In this document: piece by piece, positions 6,136-14,436 of the stretch | Layout of the letters: the number at the start of each line of letters is the position of its first letter | Position numbering within the stretch: position 1 is the stretch's first letter | Source: JBFLVN01 sp040758475 | GTDB lineage: Bacteria > JAGRBM01 | Assembly (NCBI GenBank): GCA_040758475.1 | Contig: JBFLVN010000016.1 | Coordinates: forward strand, 1-26,099 | Direction of reading: 5' to 3' | DNA: 26,099 bases | Notes under the pieces: model-generated | Told to the model about the DNA's origin: nothing | The model's database searches: none | Seen by the model: the letters and a program-made list of their open reading frames with translations, nothing else | Program-made: the position numbers and the translations under genes

Positions 6136-9100
6136 AGCGGATTGCAGGGGCGCTTGTAGCGCTCGCGCTTTTCTCGGGTTGCCCGCTCGGGACCAACACA
6201 GGGAACGGCGCCGACCGCCCCGCCGTGAGCGTGCGGCTCGTGGACGCGGAGAGCGGCCTCGCCTTAGGGCTCGAAAAAGCGCGGCCCGTGACTGTCTACC
6301 TGGAAGGGCCGGACCGGGATTGGTTCACGGACCTCTCCGGCCGGGGGCCGAGGTCCGTCACTTCGGGCGGCGCCGCCGTATTCGTCCTGGCCGAAGAAAG
6401 GACGCCCACTCCCGAAAATCCCGTTCGCGTGACCGTCGTGGCCCGGGCAGAGGGATTCCTTCCCACGAGCGTCCCGGCCGTGCTCACCGGCTCCGGGACC
6501 CGGGAGGCCGTCCTCCGGCTGGTCGAGATATCCAACCCTCCCGAAGGGATCGAGACGGCCTACTTCGATACGGCACGGACGTCGTTTGAAGGCGCGCTCG
6601 CCAATCCCCTGCGCGTCGATACGCCGCCCGAAGAAGCGACGCGGGCCGCCGCCGCCCTCGACATTTCTTCTGGAACCATCCTTCTCGATTCGCAGGCCCT
6701 CCCGCTCGACGGCGCCCTTTCGGTCTCGGTCACGTACCTCACGAACCAAAGCGAAAAGGCCCTGGCTGCCTTCCCGGGAGGCTTTGCGGAAGCTCCTCTG
6801 CAACACGAGGGAGTGGAGCCCTTCTCGAATGGGGCGTTCCTCTCCGCCGGGTTCCTCGCCATCGGCGTGGCCGACCGGTTTGGAAACCGGGCGGCGGAGT
6901 TCAGGGACGCCGGGGGCGCCCCGGCGCAGGCCCAGCTGGGCGTTCAGGTGCCCGGAGAAACCATGAATCCTGAAACCGGCGGGCCGATCGCCGCCGGAGA
7001 TTCCATTCCCCTCTGGAGCTACGAGCCGGAAACAGGCGAGTGGGCCTACGAATCGGACGCTCTCCTGAGCGGCCCCGACGAGCAGGGGAACTTCCTGGCC
7101 CAGGTGAGAATTCCGCGGCCTTCTTACTGGAACTTGGCCTGGCGCCTGGAGAGCTGCACCGCCGCGGCCGTCAATCTCCTGCGGGCGCCCCAAACCCAAG
7201 GGCTCGAACTGGACCTGCGCGTCCGGCCGCTTAGCGGCGGGAGTTATGTCGAAGAACGGCGCATCGGCGCGGATGAAAGCGGCCCGCTCGCTCTCCACGC
7301 CCCCAAGTCCCTTCCCCTGCGCTTCGAGGTGCTTTACCTGGGAGAAATCATCGGGGCGGTGGACGCGGTGCTGGACGATTCCTGCGGCCCCGTGGAGCTT
7401 TCCGTCGATTTCGCCGTGCCCGCGCTCGTGGACATCCCCTTGGAGCTCGAAGGGAATTGCTACCCAGGCCCCGACCCGTTTGAAGTCCCCGCTTTCCGCT
7501 ACGAGCTGTGGAAAAAGCCGGAAGGCCTCCTGGCGGCCCACGGCGCTTTCGCCTCCGGCGAGCCCCGCGTGGTCCACGGCGTTCCGGTCGGAACGTACGA
7601 CGTCCTCTTCTGGCCCCTCGGCCCTTACCTTACACCCTTCCCGCTCACCGTCCGCGGCGTAGCGGCGGGCGGCGCGCCCGAGGCCGTTACTCAGACGTAT
7701 CAACTCAATTGCGAGACGGGGGAGCCGGCCAACGTGGCGGTCCTGTCTTTCAAGTCCACGCCACCCGAAGTTTTCCAAGGTGCTCCCGTGACGCTTTCCT
7801 GGGAAACGAAGTACGCCGCCGCCTGCACGCTCGACGGCGAGGCCGTGCCCCCCTCCGGCAGCACGGAGAAGACGCCCCTTCACACCCACGACTACGAACT
7901 CCGTTGCACGGGGCAGGGGCCTGGCGCCCTGGCCCTCGCGCGCGCCCAAGTGGTCGAACCCGTCGCCATCGTCTCCTTCGAAGCGCCGGTGCTTGCCGCC
8001 TCAGGCGAGCCCGCGCTTCTCCGGTGGGAAGCGGCCCACGCGACCACTTGTTCGATCAACGGCCTGGGGGCCGTGCCCGCCGTGGGCGAAGGCGAAGTGA
8101 TTCCTCTCGAAACCACGACTTATACGCTTACTTGCCAGGGGGGCGCGGGCCCCGCTTCGGCCCTCCGCAAAGTGGTCACTGACCACCGGCCGGTGGCGCT
8201 TGCTCCGGCAATGGAAGGGGCTTTCGAGGATTTTCCCCTTTCCGTCCTCCTCACGGGAACCGACGAAGAGGATTTGGACCCCTTGCCGCTGTCCGTTACG
8301 GAATTCCCCTCGCACGGGAGCTTGGACGTGATTTCCGGCTCCGCGCCGCTTCTCGTCACGTACACGCCGGATGCTGATTTCTACGGCCCCGAGTCCTTCG
8401 CCTTCACCGTGACCGATTCCGTTTCTCTCGTTTCCCATCCCGTGACGGTGAGTTTCCTGGTCCAAGGGGTAAACGATCTTCCGGTGGTAACTCCGGTTCC
8501 CTACACGCAGGCCGTCGCGGGCGTGCCGGTCCAGGCCGTGCTTACGGGGACAGACGTGGAAGACCCGGTTTCCTCCCTTACCGCCCGGGTTACGAACGGC
8601 CCCTTTGCCGGGTCGGTCAGCGTTTCCGAAGGCCCCGCGCCCTTGAGCCTTGCGTACACGCCCCAGGCCGGATTCTCGGGGATCGACGGTTTTTATTTCA
8701 CGGTAACCGATTCCGAAGGCGGCGCGGCGGTGCCGCTTCTCGCCCTGTTCTACGTAAGCCCTTCCGATCCCTCCAACCGCCTCGTTTTCGCCAGTTCGCA
8801 GCAAAGCATCTCCGCCGGGTCGTGCTCGGCGCGGACCCTGGTGCAGGTGCGGGACCTGGAAGGTAACCCCGTGCCCGTTTCCTCGGCGGTCACGGTCACG
8901 TTGACGGGGCCACCTTCGTTCCGGTTCTACGGCGATCCGGCCTGCTCGTCCTCGCTCACTCAAGTGGCGATTCCGAAAAACGCGAGCAGCACGGGTTTTT
9001 ATTTCCGGGGGACTCTTTCCGGTTCCTTCGTGATCTCGGCCAACGACAAGGCCCTCGTCCTGCCGCCCACGAGCCAGATCGAAACCATCCTTCCGGCGGA

Positions 9101-10457
9101 ACCCACTTGGCTCGCCTTCGGGACGCCGCCCGCCGCCACTCAAACAGCAGGGGAACTGTGGGCTCCTTTTGCCGTACAGCTCTTCGATACTTATGGAAAT
9201 CTCGCTTCCAGCGCTACGGACCCCGTAACGGTCTCGCTCCGGAGCGGGACGGGAACGCTGAATGGAACGCAGACCGTTTTCGCGGAAAACGGCACCGCCC
9301 TGTTCACCGATCTTTCTTATGATCAATCCGAGGACATCCTCCTCGACTTCACTTCCGGCGCGCTCGAGGGCCTTCTCGAAATTCCCGTAACGGTCGAACC
9401 GGTGGGAGAGGCGCAGCTGGTCTCGGCGGGTGCCAGCCACACTTGCGGCATCTGGAGCGGCCGGCTCTATTGCTGGGGGAACAACGGTTACGGCCAGCTG
9501 GGCGATGGAACGCAGACGGAGCGGCCCACTCCCAGTCCGGTTGGAATGGAAGATAGATGGTCCTCCCTCTCCGTGGGCGACCGCCACACTTGTGCGATCC
9601 GAGCTGGAGCCCTTTACTGCTGGGGGGAAAACACCTGGGGCCAACTCGGCGACGGAACGACCGAAACCCGTTACGTCCCCACGCGGGTGGGAGCGGGGGC
9701 GGACTGGTCGCTCGTCGCCACCGGGCCCGACTTGTTCCAGCGTACGTGCGGAATCCGGGGCGGCGCCCTCTACTGCTGGGGATACAACGGGAGCGGAATA
9801 CTCGGCGTGGATGACACGGTGCAGGAATTCTTCCCTTCGCCGGTGCGGATCGGAACCGCAAGCGGGTGGTCCTCCGTGACCCTCGGCATGTATCACGCGT
9901 GTGGAATCCAAGGGGGCGCCCTTTATTGTTGGGGAGATGGCGGCTTTGGCAAATTGGGCCTTGGCGATACGCCGCCACCGGCCCATGCGCCGGTCCAGGT
10001 GGGGACGGATATCACCTGGGCGCATGTAGCGGCCGGGCTGGATCACACCTGCGGAATTGGCGGCGGCGCCCTCTATTGCTGGGGCAGGAATTGGAGCGGC
10101 GCGCTGGGCGATGGAACGGGCGCGAACCAATCAGCCCCCGTCCGCATCGGCCTGGAAGCGGACTGGTCCTGGGTGGATGGGGGAATGGCCCACACCTGCG
10201 GCCTCCGCGCGGGCGATCTCTTCTGTTGGGGTAACAACCAGGCCAGCCAGCTGGGCGATGGAACGTTCAAAGAGAAATCCGAGCCGGTGGCGATCGATCT
10301 TGCGGGCGATTGGACACAAGTAAGCGCGGGCGAGTCGCATACCTGCGGGGTCAAGGACCGGGATATCTATTGCTGGGGAAGCAATCTGGCGAACCAGCTT
10401 GGAACGGGCGGGGGCGATGAAATGCAGCCGGCACTCGTTCCTCCGCCTTCCCCTTGA
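6132..10457 (+). CDS. Giant multidomain surface lipoprotein with RCC1-like repeats
   Basis: A 1441-residue exported protein. Residues 1-17 form a lipoprotein signal ending at Cys17 (LFSGC), followed by the motif TGNG at 23-26. Two Ig-like domains with paired cysteines sit at about 535-680. Two cadherin-like domains follow at about 685-875 (YTPDADFYGPESFAFTVTDS; YTPQAGFSGIDGFYFTVTDS), then two Big-1-like domains at about 881-1090. From about 1096 to the end are seven RCC1-type repeats, each with HTCG...YCWG and mostly QLGDGT, enough for one seven-bladed propeller. The architecture suggests surface adhesion or ligand binding. The GTG start overlaps the regulator's TGA (GTGA), implying translational coupling. 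Ligand unknown; domain calls are by pattern. Confidence 0.9.
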   Translation: MKRIAGALVALALFSGCPLGTNTGNGADRPAVSVRLVDAESGLALGLEKARPVTVYLEGPDRDWFTDLSGRGPRSVTSGGAAVFVLAEERTPTPENPVRVTVVARAEGFLPTSVPAVLTGSGTREAVLRLVEISNPPEGIETAYFDTARTSFEGALANPLRVDTPPEEATRAAAALDISSGTILLDSQALPLDGALSVSVTYLTNQSEKALAAFPGGFAEAPLQHEGVEPFSNGAFLSAGFLAIGVADRFGNRAAEFRDAGGAPAQAQLGVQVPGETMNPETGGPIAAGDSIPLWSYEPETGEWAYESDALLSGPDEQGNFLAQVRIPRPSYWNLAWRLESCTAAAVNLLRAPQTQGLELDLRVRPLSGGSYVEERRIGADESGPLALHAPKSLPLRFEVLYLGEIIGAVDAVLDDSCGPVELSVDFAVPALVDIPLELEGNCYPGPDPFEVPAFRYELWKKPEGLLAAHGAFASGEPRVVHGVPVGTYDVLFWPLGPYLTPFPLTVRGVAAGGAPEAVTQTYQLNCETGEPANVAVLSFKSTPPEVFQGAPVTLSWETKYAAACTLDGEAVPPSGSTEKTPLHTHDYELRCTGQGPGALALARAQVVEPVAIVSFEAPVLAASGEPALLRWEAAHATTCSINGLGAVPAVGEGEVIPLETTTYTLTCQGGAGPASALRKVVTDHRPVALAPAMEGAFEDFPLSVLLTGTDEEDLDPLPLSVTEFPSHGSLDVISGSAPLLVTYTPDADFYGPESFAFTVTDSVSLVSHPVTVSFLVQGVNDLPVVTPVPYTQAVAGVPVQAVLTGTDVEDPVSSLTARVTNGPFAGSVSVSEGPAPLSLAYTPQAGFSGIDGFYFTVTDSEGGAAVPLLALFYVSPSDPSNRLVFASSQQSISAGSCSARTLVQVRDLEGNPVPVSSAVTVTLTGPPSFRFYGDPACSSSLTQVAIPKNASSTGFYFRGTLSGSFVISANDKALVLPPTSQIETILPAEPTWLAFGTPPAATQTAGELWAPFAVQLFDTYGNLASSATDPVTVSLRSGTGTLNGTQTVFAENGTALFTDLSYDQSEDILLDFTSGALEGLLEIPVTVEPVGEAQLVSAGASHTCGIWSGRLYCWGNNGYGQLGDGTQTERPTPSPVGMEDRWSSLSVGDRHTCAIRAGALYCWGENTWGQLGDGTTETRYVPTRVGAGADWSLVATGPDLFQRTCGIRGGALYCWGYNGSGILGVDDTVQEFFPSPVRIGTASGWSSVTLGMYHACGIQGGALYCWGDGGFGKLGLGDTPPPAHAPVQVGTDITWAHVAAGLDHTCGIGGGALYCWGRNWSGALGDGTGANQSAPVRIGLEADWSWVDGGMAHTCGLRAGDLFCWGNNQASQLGDGTFKEKSEPVAIDLAGDWTQVSAGESHTCGVKDRDIYCWGSNLANQLGTGGGDEMQPALVPPPSP
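9418..10440 (+). repeat. Seven tandem RCC1-like coding repeats
   Basis: The 3' part of the large lipoprotein gene encodes seven copies of a roughly 45-50 residue unit with the core C-G-I-x(3-5)-G-x-L-Y-C-W-G-x-N. Each copy carries two cysteines, one after HT/HA and one in YCWG. The unit is known to form one blade of a beta-propeller. The DNA is diverged between copies, so the repeats are old rather than recently amplified. Confidence 0.85.
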
Positions 10458-10490
10458 GACTCCCCATATCTTGGTCTCCCTGTATCAGGG
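10456..10490. terminator. Hairpins in the gap between convergent lipoprotein genes
   Basis: Only 27 bases separate the two convergent stop codons. The stretch contains GAGAC...GTCTC (10456-10460 with 10474-10478) and CCCTG-TAT-CAGGG (10478-10490), which can form alternative small hairpins. There is no U-run on either strand, so a bidirectional terminator is only a possibility. Confidence 0.25.
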
Positions 10491-11318
10491 TTGCTCGTTC
10501 AGTTTGCCCGAATCCTTGATGGCTTGCTTGAGTTCGTTTTCGATGTTTTTGCAAGGACTGCTCGGCTCGCTCGCGTCTTCGATCACGAGGCGATCGTTCT
10601 CGTCGAAGACGAGCTCTTCATCGATAATGCATTGAGTGATGGGGAGGCTGGAGAACCACTGGGCGACGTCCATATCAAGGAGGACGTGTTCGAATTCATC
10701 GGCCGTGATCTGGATGCCGTCGTCGTCTTCGAATTTGATGTTGTCCACAAAAGCCAGGGCGAATTCGAAAGTTTTTGGCTCCAATGCGAACTCAAAATTC
10801 CCTGCCGCATGGATGGAATTTCCTTCAAGGGGATCGCCGGGCTCGGGAGTGCCCTCGTCGGCCGGCTTGATCCGCAGATCGACCCGCCGGTAGGTGCCCG
10901 AAGGAATATTGAACTCGCTCAAAGCGGGCACCGTCTCGCCCGTCACGAGATCGGCGACGAGGGGCCCTTCCACTTGAACCTGGGTGCCGATGCAGGAAAC
11001 GGGGGGGGCGAAGGGATAATCCGCATAATCGCCACAATTGGTTCCGCTCGGGAGCTGGAATTCGATTTGCAACACGTGAACGCGTATTCCCTCGAAGTTG
11101 AACACGGTGGGCGGTTCGTGGGCGTCAGGTGCCGGAAGGGAAGGCGCCGCCTCCCCTCGGACTCCCGCCGCCTTGGCGGCCGCCGCGGGGGCGGCTTCGT
11201 AGGTGGAGACGGCTTCGACCGTCACGTCCAAGCCGTTTCCAGTCTTGATCCCTCCATCGCCGCAAGAAGTGGCGAAGGGGGAGAGAAGCAGCAGCCAGGC
11301 GATCGCGCGGCGTTTCAT
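10485..11318 (-). CDS. Predicted lipoprotein, DUF4382-like, paired with TIGR02147 regulator 2
   Basis: A 277-residue exported protein with a signal peptide ending at FATSC (Cys19), followed by IKTGNG at 24-29, the same T-G-N-G motif as in the giant lipoprotein. After an Ala/Pro-rich linker, residues ~75-240 are beta-rich (IRVHVLQIEFQLPSG, EGPLVADLVTGETVPALSEF, IPSGTYRRVDLRI), which resembles DUF4382-type domains of surface lipoproteins. Scattered acidic clusters (FEDDDGIQITADEFE) may bind metal. Its ATG overlaps the TGA of the upstream regulator gene (ATGA at 11315-11318), so synthesis is coupled. It faces the giant lipoprotein gene. Function unknown; DUF4382 similarity is by pattern only. 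Confidence 0.8.
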   Translation of the reverse strand: MKRRAIAWLLLLSPFATSCGDGGIKTGNGLDVTVEAVSTYEAAPAAAAKAAGVRGEAAPSLPAPDAHEPPTVFNFEGIRVHVLQIEFQLPSGTNCGDYADYPFAPPVSCIGTQVQVEGPLVADLVTGETVPALSEFNIPSGTYRRVDLRIKPADEGTPEPGDPLEGNSIHAAGNFEFALEPKTFEFALAFVDNIKFEDDDGIQITADEFEHVLLDMDVAQWFSSLPITQCIIDEELVFDENDRLVIEDASEPSSPCKNIENELKQAIKDSGKLNEQP

Positions 11319-12205
11319 GGCTTTCCATTCCTTGTCACGGGGATCACCGTGAATCCCAACTGATAGACGTCCGCTTGTTCTTTCGACGCCGGATCGTCGT
11401 GGATGAATTCAAGGAGTTCGTCCTGGAACTGGCCGATCCGCTTGCAGACTTCTTCATACTTGGCGGTGCTCATGGCCACGGTGAGCGAAGTGACGTTGCG
11501 TTTTTCGACGGGAATGCTGTCGAGACCGCCCACCGCATTCTGGAGAAGTTGCCGGTGGTAGTTCCGCACGGCGAGCGAGGGGACGTTGGCTGGCGTTTCG
11601 AGGGTATCCCGGGCCGCCGCGAGTTTTCCATTCTCGTCGCGCCGCAGGAGCCCCGCCTGCTCGAGCACGCCCACGGCCCGGTCCACGTCGGCCGGCCGGA
11701 CGGGCGGGTGGAGGCGCTCGGCGATCCACGCGGGATCGTCCTTGAAATCCGGAAGCCCGAGCATTTCGCGGATGGGGAAGGCGTACCACAAGCTGTAGAT
11801 TTCGTACTGGAAATCCCGGACGGGAACCCACCCCTGCCGCCGCCGGCGGCGCTGAAGCTGCATGTAATAAGGGTTGCGTTCGGCATCGGTGTGCGACTGG
11901 CCCAGACGGACGAGAAGTTCGAAATCATCCCGGTCGCGGCCGTCGAGGCCCAGGGCTTTGGCCACCTTGCCGATGGACGCCTGGGAGAGATTCCGTTCCC
12001 CGTCGATCACGTGTTTTAGAAAACTCGATGACGCATAACCAGCCTGGCGGGCGAACTGCCGGTAGGAAAACCCTCGCGGGGTCTCTTTGAGATAACCCAC
12101 GAGGGTCCGCAGATAGGCGCGGTAGTCATCGAAATCGATGGGAACGGGCCGCTTGTTGGGCCGCTGGAAAGGAATAGTTGTCGTTCTCTCAATTGCGACT
12201 TCCAT
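11315..12205 (-). CDS. TIGR02147/DUF4423 family regulator, copy 2
   Basis: A 296-residue paralogue of the regulator at 5272-6135. The HTH-like segment is at residues ~45-88 (RGFSYRQFARQAGY; FLKHVIDGERNLS). The C-terminal DUF4423-type region contains YEIYSLWYAFPIREM, PSLAVRNYHR and KRNVTSLTV, nearly superimposable on copy 1, and both end in a VIP/VVP-containing strand. The ATG at 12205 is the only sensible start; AAGGA lies almost directly before it, closer than usual. Upstream is a strikingly A/T-rich intergenic stretch with an imperfect palindrome. The stop overlaps the lipoprotein start. Divergence from copy 1 suggests an old duplication or separate acquisition. Confidence 0.88.
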   Translation of the reverse strand: MEVAIERTTTIPFQRPNKRPVPIDFDDYRAYLRTLVGYLKETPRGFSYRQFARQAGYASSSFLKHVIDGERNLSQASIGKVAKALGLDGRDRDDFELLVRLGQSHTDAERNPYYMQLQRRRRRQGWVPVRDFQYEIYSLWYAFPIREMLGLPDFKDDPAWIAERLHPPVRPADVDRAVGVLEQAGLLRRDENGKLAAARDTLETPANVPSLAVRNYHRQLLQNAVGGLDSIPVEKRNVTSLTVAMSTAKYEEVCKRIGQFQDELLEFIHDDPASKEQADVYQLGFTVIPVTRNGKP

Positions 12206-12280
12206 TTCCTTATTAATGCAGAAAAATTAAGGAAAATCAATAGCTTATGGTTTAAAAACGTTCTCTATAAACGATGTAAC

Positions 12281-12310
12281 TTTGGGAAATTAAAAAGGAA
12301 TTTCCCCAAA
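12281..12310. promoter_or_regulatory. Long imperfect palindrome in the A/T-rich leader of TIGR02147 copy 2
   Basis: TTTGGGAAATT, a 7-base spacer, then AATTTCCCCAAA: an 11-bp stem with one bulged base. It lies between the acyltransferase stop (12334) and the regulator start (12205). On the plus strand a T7 run follows nearby (12316-12325 region). On the minus strand, the direction of both flanking genes, no U-run follows. It may be a terminator for the acyltransferase gene or an operator for the regulator. Confidence 0.4.
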
Positions 12311-12333
12311 CGGAAAATTTTTTTATACCCCCG

Positions 12334-12909
12334 TTAGGCCGCCTGTTCGGCCTCTTCTTTGAGGCGGATGGGGCCGAAATTCGCCGGGAACTTGCCGGCC
12401 TTATCCTTATAAAATGTGCGAATCTTGTCCATGTCGGCCTTGAGATCGCCCGTGGGCTCGATCACGGGCCCGAAGCCTCCGCGCCTTTCCTTGTAATCCA
12501 GGACGCCGAGCACGATGGGAACCCCGGCCCCCCGGGCGATGTGGTAGAAGCCCGATTTCCAGTAAGGGGCGGCCTTGCGCGTCCCTTCGGGGGGAATGGC
12601 CACGACGAGGGAATCGGCCTTTCGGTAGACCTCCGCCATGTGGGCGACGAGGTTCTGCCGGGCGCTGCGGTCGATGGGGATTCCCCCCAGGGCGCGCATG
12701 AACCAGCCGAACGGGAACTGGAAGAGCGTGTGCTTGCCGATCCACCCGATCGAAAGGCCGTAAACCCATCCGATCGAGAGCATGATGGGCAGGTCCCAAT
12801 TGCTCGTGTGGGGAGCCGCCACGAGGACGAATTTCCGGAGGGTGATCTTGTTTTCGTACGGCTTCCAGCCCACGAGCCAGAGGAAAATCTTGCCAAGGAG
12901 TTTTTTCAT
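12334..12909 (-). CDS. PlsC-like lysophospholipid (1-acylglycerol-3-phosphate) acyltransferase family protein
   Basis: A 191-residue acyltransferase. The catalytic HX4D motif is present as HTSNWD (His34, Asp39), GGIPIDRS matches block II, PPEGTRK (EGTR at 108-111) is block III, and GVPIVLG is block IV. It therefore most likely transfers an acyl chain to a lysophospholipid or a related glycerolipid at the inner membrane. The short length and the H-T-S-N-W-D form of the motif match a compact subgroup rather than the classical PlsC. The ATG at 12909 is chosen because homology starts there; the open frame upstream is Arg/Pro-rich and unlike protein. It is divergent from a TetR-type regulator gene that may control it. 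Confidence 0.87.
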   Translation of the reverse strand: MKKLLGKIFLWLVGWKPYENKITLRKFVLVAAPHTSNWDLPIMLSIGWVYGLSIGWIGKHTLFQFPFGWFMRALGGIPIDRSARQNLVAHMAEVYRKADSLVVAIPPEGTRKAAPYWKSGFYHIARGAGVPIVLGVLDYKERRGGFGPVIEPTGDLKADMDKIRTFYKDKAGKFPANFGPIRLKEEAEQAA

Positions 12910-12952
12910 GATGCGTTCTGCCTTTGGTGCTTCGCCCCGCCGCCGGCGTGCA

Positions 12953-12976
12953 GGTCCAGGATGCCCGGCCTGGACC
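12953..12976. promoter_or_regulatory. Perfect inverted repeat between acyltransferase and TetR-like genes
   Basis: GGTCCAGG-N8-CCTGGACC is a perfect 8-bp inverted repeat with an 8-base spacer, 44 bases upstream of the acyltransferase start and 137 bases upstream of the divergent TetR-type gene. Its position and symmetry fit an operator for the dimeric regulator encoded next door, though it could also form an RNA hairpin. Confidence 0.5.
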
Positions 12977-13113
12977 GATAGTTCCAGAAATGGCCGCTCT
13001 TTTGTATGACGGGGAGCACCCTGTGGGCGGCCTTTGGTAAGGGCCGGAAAGCCGTATAAAGTAGGTTTCCACGGCGGCCCCGTAAAACACCCGGAGAAAA
13101 ACGGCTTTTCCAA

Positions 13114-13932
13114 ATGGCCCTTCCCCGCAACATCAAGAAAATCCTCCCAGGTTCTCCCAAGGGGAAACTTCCGAGCCGCGCCGAGCAGGGAGCCAAGTAC
13201 CTGGCCGAGTTAAAGCGCCAGGGCTCGCTCCTCTTCCGGCGAATCCTGCCCATGGGTCCCCAGGCTTTCGAATTCCTCCAATCGGCGGAGCGGGACATCG
13301 TGGGAGGCAAGCAGAAAGCCCCGCCCACGGTCCTCGATCTTCTCTTGCGCCTTTCGGAAGCTGTGGGAGCCGATTCGGGGTACGCCCGCATCCTGCGCGG
13401 GGCGTCCGAAGTCTTCGCCCGCCGGGGATTCGAAGAGGCGCGGATCGAGGAAATCCTCGCCTGTGCCAAGGTGAGCCCCCGGACCTATTACCAGTTCTTC
13501 CGCAACAAGAACGAGGTGCTCGAGGCCCTTTTCGACCTCTACGTTTCGGTGTGGCTCGAAATCGCGGAAAATGAGGTGAAGCGCGGGGCTTCGCCGGAGG
13601 AGAAAATCCTCCGCTTCGCCATGGTCTATGCCGGAGCCATGGCCGTAGCAGGCCCTCTGGCCCCCATCCTGATGACTGAATCCCTTCGCCCCGGAACGGC
13701 CGTCGCCCGCCGCTACGAAACCGTGCGGGAGAAATTCCTCGAAATCCTCTTGCCGGTTTACGGCGAATTGCGGCGGGGGGAAGTGGACCCCGCCTGGGCC
13801 CGCTCGCACCTGGCCGCCGCCCACGGCCTCGCCGTGGGCCTGCGCCTGGGGGCTACGAGCCCCATCACGGAAGTCGCTAAGGCGACGTCCTTGTTTCTCG
13901 AAATCCTCACGCCGCCCATGAAGAGAGAATGA
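13114..13932 (+). CDS. TetR-type transcriptional regulator with ~85-residue N-terminal extension
   Basis: A 272-residue protein. The TetR-type DNA-binding domain is at residues ~89-135, not at the N-terminus (ARILRGASEVFARRGF, IEEILACAKVSPRTYYQFF, then NKNEVLEALF), followed by an all-helical ligand/dimerisation region. The preceding 85 residues are basic and helical (KGKLPSRAEQGAKYLAELKR) and match nothing I know. TetR proteins usually begin 10-20 residues before the HTH, so either the extension is real or translation begins internally. The ATG at 13114 lacks a good ribosome site; another in-frame ATG at 13252 is no better. Ligand is unknown; a fatty-acid-related signal would suit the neighbouring acyltransferase. 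Confidence 0.8.
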   Translation: MALPRNIKKILPGSPKGKLPSRAEQGAKYLAELKRQGSLLFRRILPMGPQAFEFLQSAERDIVGGKQKAPPTVLDLLLRLSEAVGADSGYARILRGASEVFARRGFEEARIEEILACAKVSPRTYYQFFRNKNEVLEALFDLYVSVWLEIAENEVKRGASPEEKILRFAMVYAGAMAVAGPLAPILMTESLRPGTAVARRYETVREKFLEILLPVYGELRRGEVDPAWARSHLAAAHGLAVGLRLGATSPITEVAKATSLFLEILTPPMKRE

Positions 13933-13941
13933 GGCTTTTTC

Positions 13942-14427
13942 ATGCACGAAGCGCTCATTTCTTATTTTACCGGCGAGAAGCAAGGCGGGCTCTGGTTTTT
14001 GGGGACCGGAATTGTGGCCCTTGCCATCGGCGGGTGGGTGTGCCGCCATCCCGCCTGGTACCGGGCCATTCTCTATCCGCTTCTGATCGTGGGGATGATC
14101 CAGGCGGGAGCGGGCCTTGTCCTTCAACTGCGGACCAACTCCCAGGCGGCCCGCCTGGAAAAGCAACTCTTCGAAAACCCCGCCGAGTACAAGGCAGGGG
14201 AACTCTCGCGCCTGGAAAAGACCATGCTGGGTTTTCGCGTTTTTAAGGTTTGCTGGCTTTTGATGATTGCTGCCGGGGTTTTCCTGGCCTACCGCTCGCC
14301 CGCCGAGTCTCCGCGTCTTGCCGTAGGAATCGGGCTCATCGCTCAAGGGGCGGCCATGCTCGTGCTCGACCTCTTCGCTGAATCGCGGGCTCAAATTTAC
14401 GCCGAAGCCATCCGGGAAATGGGATAA
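13942..14427 (+). CDS. Four-helix membrane protein, function unknown
   Basis: A 161-residue membrane protein with hydrophobic helices at about residues 15-34, 41-62, 100-118 and 126-146, separated by a charged central loop (AARLEKQLFENPAEYKAGEL) that probably lies in the cytoplasm. The ATG at 13942 has GAGG about 8 bases upstream, and it starts 9 bases after the TetR-type gene, so the two form an operon. The fold resembles small uncharacterised membrane proteins found beside TetR regulators, but I cannot name a family. It may be regulated by, or act with, the adjacent regulator. Confidence 0.78.
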   Translation: MHEALISYFTGEKQGGLWFLGTGIVALAIGGWVCRHPAWYRAILYPLLIVGMIQAGAGLVLQLRTNSQAARLEKQLFENPAEYKAGELSRLEKTMLGFRVFKVCWLLMIAAGVFLAYRSPAESPRLAVGIGLIAQGAAMLVLDLFAESRAQIYAEAIREMG

Positions 14428-14436
14428 GGTCCGCAG

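Noticed and set aside
6264..7949. 561-codon minus-strand frame inside the giant lipoprotein gene
   Set aside because: Shadow of the plus-strand codon bias (the same happens at 8001-10130); no start signal and no domain.
9418..10440. RCC1 repeats as a DNA tandem repeat or CRISPR-like array
   Set aside because: The periodicity is in the protein; the DNA copies are diverged and there are no constant repeats with unique spacers.
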